From Leptolyngbya sp. BL0902 (lineage in GTDB: Bacteria; Cyanobacteriota; Cyanobacteriia; Phormidesmidales; Phormidesmidaceae): 64,000 nt of DNA. The notes beneath the pieces are model-generated. The model was not told where the DNA came from, did not search any database, and saw nothing but the letters and a program-made list of their open reading frames with translations. Location: contig NZ_CP046155.1 of NCBI RefSeq assembly GCF_016403105.1, positions 1,860,001 through 1,924,000 of the forward strand, in the 5' to 3' direction. Below are positions 26,629 through 34,249 of the stretch, piece after piece. Every line of letters begins with the position of its first letter. Within the stretch, counting starts at the first letter, position 1. The translations under genes were made by a program, and so were the position numbers.

Positions 26629-26914
26629 CTCGACAGGACATAACGAGGGCACTTTGACCTGTGATGTGGGGCAGAGGTCGTTATGGATGCCCTCAGACTT
26701 CAATGAAGTCCTACTCAGTCTTGGCTGGCTGGTTGACTGACAAAAGATTCTGCTTCGGGCGCGAAAACCGCGCCCCTACCGCATTGGATTCATGTAGGGG
26801 TCAGGTTTTCTGACCCTTTGACGAATGTAGGTTTTCGCAAGTTTTGTCAGTCAATCAGCTTGGCTGGGGCGAGGGCGGGGGATGACGTGATATCGATGTT
26901 CTGCATCTGGTTGT
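26629..26914. other. Intergenic region with MITE inserted in a duplicated fragment
   Basis: The gap after bvdR holds no gene. Bases 26700-26728 and 26868-26907 together match the region 28032-28100, the 5' end of the 89-residue gene at 27833-28102; the match is split by the 130-bp element at 26729-26858. So this is a partial duplicate of a neighbouring gene start that was later hit by the element. Confidence 0.8.
26729..26858 (-). mobile_element. 130-bp MITE-like element, copy 2
   Basis: The same length as copy 1 and in the opposite orientation. Terminal repeats are CTGGTTGACTGACAAAA and TTTTGTCAGTCAATCAG (16 of 17 positions pair). It is flanked by a perfect 9-bp duplication CTTGGCTGG (26720-26728 and 26859-26867). 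The paralogous sequence at 28032-28100 has a single CTTGGCTGG (28052-28060) and no insertion, so the pre-insertion state is directly visible. Confidence 0.93.
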
Positions 26915-27142
26915 CTATTGTGGTTGTGGCATCGCTTCAATCAACGCCCTAAGCGCTTTGTTAACGGCTTTAGGAGTCGTAAATACCTGGGCTACATCAT
27001 CATCTAAAACAACAACCTTGAGCTTTTCTACAGAATTTCCAACAGCAAAACGATTAGGCTTTGCTTTTTGATAGTCAAAGCGATACTCTGGCTGCAAATT
27101 ATTGTCACAAATCGGCATGGGGTTAGAAGGTGTTTCATCCAT
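26915..27142 (-). CDS. Small hypothetical protein, antitoxin-like
   Basis: A 75-residue protein. It reads like a family of small cyanobacterial proteins near PIN genes: YRFDYQKAKPNRFAVG then VVVLDDDVAQVFTTPKAVNK, ending ALRALIEAMPQ. The pattern resembles ribbon-helix-helix-type antitoxins of the BrnA class, but no clear DNA-binding motif is certain. It lies 42 bases downstream of the PIN gene on the same strand. Function unproven. Confidence 0.55.
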   Translation of the reverse strand: MDETPSNPMPICDNNLQPEYRFDYQKAKPNRFAVGNSVEKLKVVVLDDDVAQVFTTPKAVNKALRALIEAMPQPQ

Positions 27143-27184
27143 ACTTCCAACGCACTGGTGAGTAGGCCGAAAGAAAATTTGATT

Positions 27185-27595
27185 TTAGCCAGACCATAGA
27201 CGTTCTTCGTAGGCCGCAAATTCCGCAGGCGAAAGGATGTCAACCGATTGAAAAGGGTTGAGCGACAACAGATCCTTATCGCCAGTAACAATACAAACAG
27301 CATTACCAGCAATTGCTGTTCCTAAAACGTTGTCATCATCAGCGTCTCGACAGATCTGAGAGGTGAAGGGAATCGGTTTAACGATCTGGACTCTATTTTG
27401 TAAAAGTATTCTAATAGATTGGGAGTCTTCATCAGAGAGGTTGAACTTTTGCGTCAAATTTCTATGCAGCTCTTGAAGAATGAAATCAGATGCGATCACC
27501 TGATGAGAACGTAGACAATGCTCGACTAGGCGATGACAAACACCTTTGGCGATGAACGCAGCGATCAAGACATTTGTGTCAATTACCAGCTTCAT
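27185..27595 (-). CDS. PIN-domain toxin (COG1569-like)
   Basis: A 136-residue PIN ribonuclease. Acidic active-site residues are visible in MKLVIDTNVLIAAFI, FILQELHRNL, RDADDDNVLGTAI and IVTGDKDLLSL. Such toxins cut RNA unless held by an antitoxin. The start overlaps the stop of the upstream 70-residue gene by 4 bases (ATGA), the usual antitoxin-toxin order. Codon use is more AT-rich than in the flanking bvdR and mfd genes. Confidence 0.87.
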   Translation of the reverse strand: MKLVIDTNVLIAAFIAKGVCHRLVEHCLRSHQVIASDFILQELHRNLTQKFNLSDEDSQSIRILLQNRVQIVKPIPFTSQICRDADDDNVLGTAIAGNAVCIVTGDKDLLSLNPFQSVDILSPAEFAAYEERLWSG

Positions 27596-27804
27596 GACAC
27601 CAGTTCAAAAATGTCGTCATCTGTATATTCTGTTTGAGCTTTTTGCAGCAGTTGGGAACGTAGCGATCTGAATTGATGGATGAACAGATAGTCGCGAATA
27701 GCCGATTGAGCCACGCTTTCTGGGGAAAGCCCCTCAGCTTGCGTCATCGTAACTAGCATGGCTTGGATGTCTGGGGGCAGTGTAATGGTTAGCGTATCGT
27801 TCAT
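27592..27804 (-). CDS. Ribbon-helix-helix-like antitoxin
   Basis: A 70-residue protein that fits an N-terminal strand (TLTITLPPDIQAML) followed by two helices (AEGLSPESVAQSAIRDYLF) as in CopG/RHH antitoxins; the C-terminal tail ends DDDIFELVS. Its last codons overlap the PIN start by 4 bases. It would repress its own promoter and neutralise the toxin. Confidence 0.78.
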   Translation of the reverse strand: MNDTLTITLPPDIQAMLVTMTQAEGLSPESVAQSAIRDYLFIHQFRSLRSQLLQKAQTEYTDDDIFELVS

Positions 27805-27832
27805 AGATTTAGCCCAACACGAGATACAACAA

Positions 27833-28102
27833 CTATATCTCTGATTCAGTTAACCGCCCCTCAACAGGTTCGTACTCATCTTCTAACAGCCAGGTTTGGG
27901 CTTCGTCGTAGGTAGCGCTGCTAAAGACAACCTTGTAGCCATCAGCGGGATCATGGATGCGACAACTGCCAGAAGGTTCACCCATCAACAACAAAAGGTA
28001 AGGTGGGGACAGCAATGGGTCGATCCATACCTCAACAAAGTCCCACTCAGTCTTGGCTGGGGCGAGTGCGGGGGATGACGTGGTATCGATTTTCTGCATC
28101 AA
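27833..28102 (-). CDS. Hypothetical protein, partner of the 28047 gene
   Basis: An 89-residue acidic protein beginning MMQKIDTTSSPALAPAKTEW and continuing DFVEVWIDPLLSPPYLLLLM; no named domain was recognised. Its start lies inside the upstream gene: the two coding sequences overlap by 56 bases in different frames, so translation is probably coupled. Its 5' end has been partly duplicated 1.2 kb away (26700-26907). It might be an immunity or antitoxin partner, by inference from gene pairing only. Confidence 0.6.
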   Translation of the reverse strand: MMQKIDTTSSPALAPAKTEWDFVEVWIDPLLSPPYLLLLMGEPSGSCRIHDPADGYKVVFSSATYDEAQTWLLEDEYEPVEGRLTESEI

Positions 28103-28388
28103 TTTTCACCTCTCCATAGAATAACGGAGTACTTGAACCATCGTTGGGGCTGATGCGATAACCAATGGCTTCCGTAAAAAATAAGCCATAGCGCTCATAC
28201 CCTCGAATGTTTCCTGTGAACTCACCTCTGGCCTTGATGGCTTCGGCTACGCTTTCCATTGTGGCTGCATTCTTAAAAATGTGGGCAGCCCTGCCTCGGC
28301 GTAGCAACCGCTGCACCTGGGGCGTGTCCGGCAAGTGCTTGGCGATGTGCCTGGTATCGAGGGTAATCTGACGTTCAATACCACTCAT
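28047..28388 (-). CDS. Hypothetical small protein (DUF6972-like)
   Basis: A 113-residue protein. The line RDGRAAHIF-like helix (LLRRGRAAHIFKNAATMESV), then FTGNIRGYERYGLFFTEAIG and FYGEVKIDAENRYHVIPR match my memory of the cyanobacterial family DUF6972. It ends with a conserved HVIPRTRPS motif. Molecular role unknown. It overlaps the next gene by 56 bases and heads a five-gene minus-strand run of small accessory genes. Confidence 0.6.
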   Translation of the reverse strand: MSGIERQITLDTRHIAKHLPDTPQVQRLLRRGRAAHIFKNAATMESVAEAIKARGEFTGNIRGYERYGLFFTEAIGYRISPNDGSSTPLFYGEVKIDAENRYHVIPRTRPSQD

Positions 28389-28419
28389 GACTTAGCTCAT
28401 GGGACGAATTCCAACGGCT

Positions 28420-31400
28420 TTAACTCGCCAGTGGCTCTGGTATTGCCTCCTGCAAAAGCCCCAGCCATTCGGTCAGGCTTTCGAGTTGTTTTTCGGGTTT
28501 GAGGGCACCCAAACCGCGCACGACGATTTTGCCGCTGCCGTAGACGAAGCGAGATTGGAGGTGGCTGGGCAGGTTTTCGCTGAGCTTTTTCCAGGCGGGG
28601 CCTTCCATGGGGGTTTCTAGGATGACGTGCTGTTTGCCTTCGGGTTTGATGCGGGCGATGCCAGCGGCCTTGGCGACCAGTTTAAGTTCCAGCATTCGCA
28701 CCAGTTGTTCGGTGGCGTGGGGGATGGGGCCATAGCGGTCGCTGAGGTCGGCGGCGATTTGCATCAGTTCTACCTTGCTGTTGGCGGCGGCGAGGCTGCG
28801 GTAGGCGCTCATCTTTTGTTCGAGGTCGGGGATGTAGTTGTTGGGGACAAAGGCGGTGACGTTGAGATCGACCTGGGTGTCTTCGACTTGGGGGATGTCC
28901 TGGCCGCGAATTTCGGCGATGGCTTCCTCCAGCATGTCCATGTAGAGGTCGAAGCCGATGGCATCCATCTGGCCGGATTGTTCCACGCCCAGCAGGTTGC
29001 CGACGCCGCGAATTTCCATATCCCGCATGGCCAGTTGGTAGCCGGAGCCGAGTTGGGTGAATTCTTGGATGGCGCGGAGCCGCTGGCGGGCTTTGTCGGA
29101 GAGGGCTTTTTTGGGGTAGAACAACCAGGCGTGGGCTTGGATTCCGGCCCGTCCCACTCGTCCGCGCAGTTGGTAGAGCTGGGAGAGGCCGAAGCGGTGG
29201 GCATCTTCCACCAGGATGGTGTTGACGCGGGGAATATCGAGGCCGGATTCGATGATGGTGGTGCAGAGCAGGATTTCCGCGTCGCCGTTGCTGAAGGTGA
29301 GCATGGTGGATTCCAGTTCGCCTTCGTCCATTTGGCCGTGGGCGACGGCAATGCGGGCAGCGGGCACCATTTCGCGAATTTTGGCGGACACATCCTCGAT
29401 GCCTTCCACCCTGGGCACCACGTAGAACACCTGGCCACCCCGGTCTAGCTCCTGGCGAATGGCAGTGCGGATGGCTTCGGGATCGAGGGGAGAAAGGTGA
29501 GTTTTGATCGGGCGACGGGACGGGGGCGGCGTGGTGATCAGGCTCATTTCGCGCACGCCGGAGAGGGCCATGTAGAGGGTGCGCGGGATGGGGGTGGCGC
29601 TGAGGGTGAGCACATCCACCTGGGTTTTGAGGGATTTGATTCGCTCTTTTTGGTTCACCCCAAACCGCTGTTCTTCATCGACGACGAGCAGGCCCAGGCT
29701 CTTGAAATCGATGCCCTTGCCCAGCAGTTGGTGGGTGCCGACGACGATATCCAGTTCCCCGGTTTTCAGCCGTTGCAGGATGTCTTTTTTCTCGGACTGG
29801 GTGCGGAAACGGTTGAGCAGGCCCACCTGGATCGGGTAGGGGGCGAAGCGTTCCTTCAGGGTGTGGTAGTGTTGTTGGGTAAGGATGGTGGTGGGAGCCA
29901 GCAGAGCCACCTGTTTGCCAGCGGTGACGGCCTTGAAAATGGCGCGGAGGGCCACCTCGGTTTTGCCAAAGCCCACATCGCCGCAGACGAGGCGATCCAT
30001 GGGACGGTCGCTTTCCATGTCGCGCTTCACGTCCTGCACCGCCTTGAGTTGGTCGGGCGTGGCCTGGTAAGGGAAAGAGTCCTCCAATTCCTGCTGCCAG
30101 GGCATATCCGCCGGAAAGGAAAAGCCCTCCTGCTTGGCCCGCTGAGCGTAGAGTTGGAGCAGATCCACCGCCACCTTTTGGATCGCCTTTTTGGCCTTGC
30201 CCTTGGTTTTCTCCCAGGCGGAACTGGTCATTTTGTTGAGCACCGGAGCCTGCCCCGTCGCTGCCCGATAGCGAGACAGGGAACCCACGGAATCCGCCGC
30301 CACCCGCAGCAGCCCATCGGCGTACTGGATCACCAGGTAATCGCGGGTTTCGTGGTTGAGGGTGAGGCTTTCTAGCTTGATGAACTTGCCGATGCCGTGG
30401 CTGCGATGCACCACAAAATCCCCCGGCTTCATCTTGTTGGGGTCTACCTGCTTGGAGGCCGCCCGCCGCCGCTTGCGCACATAGCCGCCCGTAGCCAGAG
30501 TATGCTGCCCAAAAAATTCCCGGTCGGTCACAACGGCAATGCGGAAGGTGGGCAACACAAAGCCCTCTAGCTCCGCGAGGCCAGAATACTTCACCGCCAC
30601 GGGCACCCGCTGCCCCTGGAGCTTGTCGATGGCGTTGTAGTCCCTGGGGTTGGGGATAAACTGCGCCGGACAATCGTGCTCCTGCAACAACGCCACCGAC
30701 CGCGAGGGCTGCGCCGACACCAGCCACACCGCATGCTTGCGGTCGCACTCCTGCCGAATCGTCTCCGCCAGCTTGCCAAACTGGTGCGGAATCGCTGGCA
30801 CCGGACGACTGGCCAAATTCAGCCCACCGTGGTTCACCTCCGTCAGCTCCGACAAAAACAGACGAGGGAAGACTTCCGCATCCGCCAGAGTATCCCCAAA
30901 AGCCCGATGAATCTTCGGCAAACTTTGAACTTTGCCTTTTGAACTTTGAATTTCCTCTAACTCCGACTCCCGACTCCCGACTCCCGACTCCCGACTCCCC
31001 ACCTCCTGCCAATGCTCCTCCACATGCTCCACCCACCGATCACCGTGGGCTTGGCACTGATCCACTTCATCGATGGCGAGGAGGGTGTTTTCGGGTAAGT
31101 AGTTCAGCAGCGAGGCCGGACTGTCAAAGGCCAACCCCAGCCAGCGGCGGGTGCCTTCGGGAACGATGCCGTCGTTGAGTCCTTCGAGGGCAGCGGCGGA
31201 AAAAAGCCCCTCCAAGTGGCCCTGTTCCCGTAGGGCTTCCAAAATCACCGGGCCATACTGGGTGGGGGTGAGGACGAGATAATCAATGGCATCGAGGGAG
31301 CGCTGGCTGGCGGGGTCAAATTCCCGCATCCGTTCCAACTCATCGCCAAATAGTTCCAAGCGCACGGGCAGTTCCGCCGCCACGGGATAGACATCAATAA

Positions 31401-31956
31401 TGTCCCCCCGCTGCGCCCACTGGCCCTCGGTTTCCACCACCTGGACTCGCTCGTAGCCCAGTTTGGCGAGTTGCTGGCCTAGAGCTTTGAAGTTGACTTC
31501 CTGACCCAGTTGCAGCCGCAGACAGTAGGGTTCCAGCGCATCAACAGGGGGTAGGTGAGGCTGAAGGGCGCGTTCTGTCGCCACGATGGCAATGCGGCGG
31601 GCGGTGTCCTCTCCCCGCAGGGCCAGCAGATCGGCGAGGACTTGCAACTGCCCCCAGGTCATTTCCGATTCCTGGTCAAAGGGGTCGTAGGGGGAAGCCT
31701 CCGAGGTGGGGTAGAAATGCACCGTGTCCCAGCCCATCGCCTCCAGTTGGGTGGCCCAGCGTCCGGCTTCCTCCAGGGTGGCAGTGATCACCAGCAGGGG
31801 CCGATCCTTGGCCTGGGCTAGGGCCGAAGACACCAATCCCTTGGGCAACCGCGCCGCCCCGTTGAGGTGCAAACTGCCCTGCTGATCCAGCTTGCCCAGC
31901 AGTTCTGTGGTGAGGGTAGAACGTTGCAGCGCACGGGTGACGGAGGAAAAGGCCAT
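28420..31956 (-). CDS. mfd: Transcription-repair coupling factor
   Basis: A 1178-residue protein, started at ATG 31956 ([13 protein letters not shown]). Mfd displaces RNA polymerase stalled at DNA damage and recruits UvrA. The helicase part has Walker A in [15 protein letters not shown], the DEEQRFG Walker B box, and the motif-III line TATPIP-type [16 protein letters not shown]. The translocase TRG-motif region and the C-terminal UvrA-inhibiting domain are present. An odd insertion lies near residues 315-350: [16 protein letters not shown], encoded by a heptamer array plus AT-rich repeat DNA, an unusual low-complexity patch inside the N-terminal UvrB-like half. The frame is intact. Confidence 0.96.
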   Translation of the reverse strand: MAFSSVTRALQRSTLTTELLGKLDQQGSLHLNGAARLPKGLVSSALAQAKDRPLLVITATLEEAGRWATQLEAMGWDTVHFYPTSEASPYDPFDQESEMTWGQLQVLADLLALRGEDTARRIAIVATERALQPHLPPVDALEPYCLRLQLGQEVNFKALGQQLAKLGYERVQVVETEGQWAQRGDIIDVYPVAAELPVRLELFGDELERMREFDPASQRSLDAIDYLVLTPTQYGPVILEALREQGHLEGLFSAAALEGLNDGIVPEGTRRWLGLAFDSPASLLNYLPENTLLAIDEVDQCQAHGDRWVEHVEEHWQEVGSRESGVGSRESELEEIQSSKGKVQSLPKIHRAFGDTLADAEVFPRLFLSELTEVNHGGLNLASRPVPAIPHQFGKLAETIRQECDRKHAVWLVSAQPSRSVALLQEHDCPAQFIPNPRDYNAIDKLQGQRVPVAVKYSGLAELEGFVLPTFRIAVVTDREFFGQHTLATGGYVRKRRRAASKQVDPNKMKPGDFVVHRSHGIGKFIKLESLTLNHETRDYLVIQYADGLLRVAADSVGSLSRYRAATGQAPVLNKMTSSAWEKTKGKAKKAIQKVAVDLLQLYAQRAKQEGFSFPADMPWQQELEDSFPYQATPDQLKAVQDVKRDMESDRPMDRLVCGDVGFGKTEVALRAIFKAVTAGKQVALLAPTTILTQQHYHTLKERFAPYPIQVGLLNRFRTQSEKKDILQRLKTGELDIVVGTHQLLGKGIDFKSLGLLVVDEEQRFGVNQKERIKSLKTQVDVLTLSATPIPRTLYMALSGVREMSLITTPPPSRRPIKTHLSPLDPEAIRTAIRQELDRGGQVFYVVPRVEGIEDVSAKIREMVPAARIAVAHGQMDEGELESTMLTFSNGDAEILLCTTIIESGLDIPRVNTILVEDAHRFGLSQLYQLRGRVGRAGIQAHAWLFYPKKALSDKARQRLRAIQEFTQLGSGYQLAMRDMEIRGVGNLLGVEQSGQMDAIGFDLYMDMLEEAIAEIRGQDIPQVEDTQVDLNVTAFVPNNYIPDLEQKMSAYRSLAAANSKVELMQIAADLSDRYGPIPHATEQLVRMLELKLVAKAAGIARIKPEGKQHVILETPMEGPAWKKLSENLPSHLQSRFVYGSGKIVVRGLGALKPEKQLESLTEWLGLLQEAIPEPLAS
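30965..30999 (-). repeat. Heptamer tandem array inside mfd
   Basis: Five copies of the 7-mer GACTCCC (plus strand), the same unit as the array at 14395-14429. On the minus strand it encodes a Ser-Arg-Glu-Ser-Gly-Val-Gly pattern in frame with mfd. Just 3' in the gene, bases 30915-30957 are rich in TTTGAACTTTG-type direct repeats typical of intergenic DNA. Confidence 0.9.
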
Positions 31957-32336
31957 AGGGCTACGGGTAGGGTTAGGGATGGGGGAGTAGGGGAAACGGC
32001 ACACAGAACATCCCCCTAGTGCCTTGACTAAGGGAAACCGAGAGCCCAGTGGGATGGGATACCTCTCGTTTAATGATCTTAATTTTACCTATCTTAATAC
32101 GGTGCCACGGGGGCGGTTTGAGCGGGTGTTTTGGCGAGATGACAACCGGGGGATAGCTTTCGGGCCGTGGCGGGGGCAGAGAGGGGCGCATGGCCCAAAA
32201 ATCGCCCAAGGTTGGTGCTAGGGGGTGAAGATATGCTGATTTTATCGGGCTGGAGGATAGCGCAGGTTTACCATAGTAAGCGAACCTATCTTACCTATCC
32301 TAGGCGGGGGTAGGGTGGCAGCATCGGGAGTATGGC
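31957..32336. other. Divergent intergenic region, mfd / KaiC-like operon
   Basis: About 380 bases holding both promoters. The 10-mer ACCTATCTTA occurs twice in direct orientation (32087-32096 and 32284-32293), the second just upstream of the KaiC-like start; it could be an operator, but this is unproven. Confidence 0.5.
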
Positions 32337-33803
32337 ATGACCAATCATGGCGTGATTCGCCAGTCTACGGGCATTGATGGGCTAGACGAAATTTTGGACG
32401 GAGGTCTAGTACCTAACCGTACTTACTTGGTGCGGGGTGGCCCTGGCACGGGCAAAACTACCATCGGCCTCCACTTTTTGGCGGCGGGGGCCAAGGCTGG
32501 AGAGCGCACCTTTATGATTACCCTGGGCCAACCGGAGGATCAAATTCGTCAGGATGCCCAGTCGATGGGGCTGGACTTATCGACGGTGCAGGTGCTGGAT
32601 CTCAGCCCCAGCAAGGATTTCTTCATGGCGGATGAATCCTATGATATCTTTTCCCCCGCTGAGGTGGAGCGCGTGCCCACCACCCAAACCATCATTCAGG
32701 CCATTGAAGCCCACCGCCCCCAGCGGATTATGGTGGATGCCATTACCCAACTGCGCTATCTCAGTGCCGACGCCTTTCAGTTCCATAAGCAAGCCCTGTC
32801 CTTCCTGCGATTTCTGACCCAGGGCAACGACCAACCCGCCACGGTGATGTTCACCTCCGAGGCCAGCCCCGAAGCCCCCGATGACGACCTGCGGTTTATG
32901 TGCGATGCCGTCATTAACCTAGAGTTCAACCAGCATGAACGGACGCTCCAGGTGTCGAAATATCGGGGCAGCGAGTTTCAAAACGGCGTGCATTCCCTGC
33001 GGTTGAGCAGCCGAGGGGCGGAGGTGTTTCCCCTGTTGCGGCCCCGTGCCCATAGTCGCAAGGTTTTGGTCGAATCCCTATCCTCTGGCGTGCCCGAACT
33101 GGATGAACTGCTCCACGGCGGTCTAGAACGCGGCACCGTCACCATCATCACCGGGCCAACGGGGGTGGGTAAATCCACCCTGGGGATGCAGTTCATTAAA
33201 GAAGCCGCAGGCCGAGGGGAGCGCTCTGTCATTTACTCCTTTGAGGAAGAGCAGGAAAATTTGCTGCTTCGCTGCGATAAGGTGAATCTGCCCGCCCGCC
33301 GCATGATGGAACGGGGCACCCTCTCGGTGGTAAAGGTGGATCCGCTTCAGCTTACCCCCAACGAATTTAGCCGGATCGTGCGCCAAGAGGTGGAAACTCA
33401 GCAGGCCACCATGGTGATGATTGACAGCACCATGGGCTACCGCCAGTCCTTCCGCACCGCCGACGAAAAGCACATGAGCGGCGAGATTTTGGCCCTCTCC
33501 CGCTACCTGTCGAACATGGGCGTGACTACGCTGCTGTCTAACGAGGTGGAATACGTCACCGGAGACTTTCGCCCCACGGAGGTCGGCATTAGCTTTTTGG
33601 CAGACAATATTATCTTCATGCGCTACTTGGAAATGGACGGCCAGATGCAGCGGGTGATTGGGGTGCTAAAAAAACGCCTGAGCGACTTTGAAAAAACGCT
33701 GCGGCCCTTTGCCATCACCCTTTATGGCATCAAAGTTGGGCCGCCCATGGTCGATCTGCGCGGTATTTTGACAGGCAATCCCCACCTCAAGGCCGACTCC
33801 TAA
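32337..33803 (+). CDS. KaiC-family double RecA-like ATPase
   Basis: A 488-residue protein with two KaiC domains. Walker A motifs are GGPGTGKTT (residues 34-42) and GPTGVGKST (near residue 275). Family lines GIDGLDEILDGGL and GVPELDELLHGGL open the two domains. In the first domain the glutamate pair that follows the TF strand in KaiC (TFEE) is replaced by TLGQ (residues 62-65), while the second keeps FEEE. Where KaiC has the autophosphorylation motif, this protein reads GISFLAD. It is therefore a KaiC paralogue, not the circadian clock KaiC, and no kaiA or kaiB lies nearby. A response regulator follows after 24 bases. Confidence 0.82.
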   Translation: MTNHGVIRQSTGIDGLDEILDGGLVPNRTYLVRGGPGTGKTTIGLHFLAAGAKAGERTFMITLGQPEDQIRQDAQSMGLDLSTVQVLDLSPSKDFFMADESYDIFSPAEVERVPTTQTIIQAIEAHRPQRIMVDAITQLRYLSADAFQFHKQALSFLRFLTQGNDQPATVMFTSEASPEAPDDDLRFMCDAVINLEFNQHERTLQVSKYRGSEFQNGVHSLRLSSRGAEVFPLLRPRAHSRKVLVESLSSGVPELDELLHGGLERGTVTIITGPTGVGKSTLGMQFIKEAAGRGERSVIYSFEEEQENLLLRCDKVNLPARRMMERGTLSVVKVDPLQLTPNEFSRIVRQEVETQQATMVMIDSTMGYRQSFRTADEKHMSGEILALSRYLSNMGVTTLLSNEVEYVTGDFRPTEVGISFLADNIIFMRYLEMDGQMQRVIGVLKKRLSDFEKTLRPFAITLYGIKVGPPMVDLRGILTGNPHLKADS

Positions 33804-33827
33804 GCCCTTTGTCGAGGACTCCTTGCC

Positions 33828-34232
33828 ATGCCCCCACCCACCCCCACAGCCCCCACCGGGGATGGAACGCAACCCGCATCCTACGTGGTGGTGCTATCGA
33901 GCCTGCCCCGCAATACCGAACTGCTGGTGGAGTTTATTCAACGGCAGGGCTATCCGGCCCAAGGGGCCACCGACCTCGACGATTTAGACGGCTTACTGGA
34001 CGATGGAGCCGCCGTCAGTCTGGCCTTGTTGGATATTGCGGGCCTCAATGCCGGATTATGGAGCCGCTGCGAACGGCTGCAAGCGCTGGGCATTCCGTTT
34101 TTAATTATTTCGCCCCGCCAAAGTGTCGTGGTAGAACGGGAAAGTATGGCCCACGGGGCACGGGGCACCCTAACCAAACCCCTGGTGATGCGCGAGCTCG
34201 CCGCCCTCATCAACGCATTACTGAAAGACTAA
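33828..34232 (+). CDS. Atypical receiver-domain protein
   Basis: A 134-residue single-domain protein. A receiver-like fold is suggested by strand SYVVVLSSLPRNTE, the Asp-containing LALLDIAGLN (putative phosphoacceptor) and GTLTKPLVMRELA (Lys of the receiver). The acidic pair normally near the N-terminus (DD) is missing: the strand is VVLSS, so Mg2+ binding and phosphorylation are doubtful. It lies between the KaiC-like ATPase and the GGDEF/EAL gene in one operon (gaps of 24 and 17 bases), and may act as a protein-protein switch. Confidence 0.72.
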   Translation: MPPPTPTAPTGDGTQPASYVVVLSSLPRNTELLVEFIQRQGYPAQGATDLDDLDGLLDDGAAVSLALLDIAGLNAGLWSRCERLQALGIPFLIISPRQSVVVERESMAHGARGTLTKPLVMRELAALINALLKD

Positions 34233-34249
34233 GCGGGGAGTAGCCGGGA

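Noticed and set aside
29675-31036. A 453-residue frame inside mfd on the same strand in another frame
   Set aside because: It is a +1/-1 shadow of mfd, Gly/Arg/Ala-rich and without motifs; mfd itself is intact.
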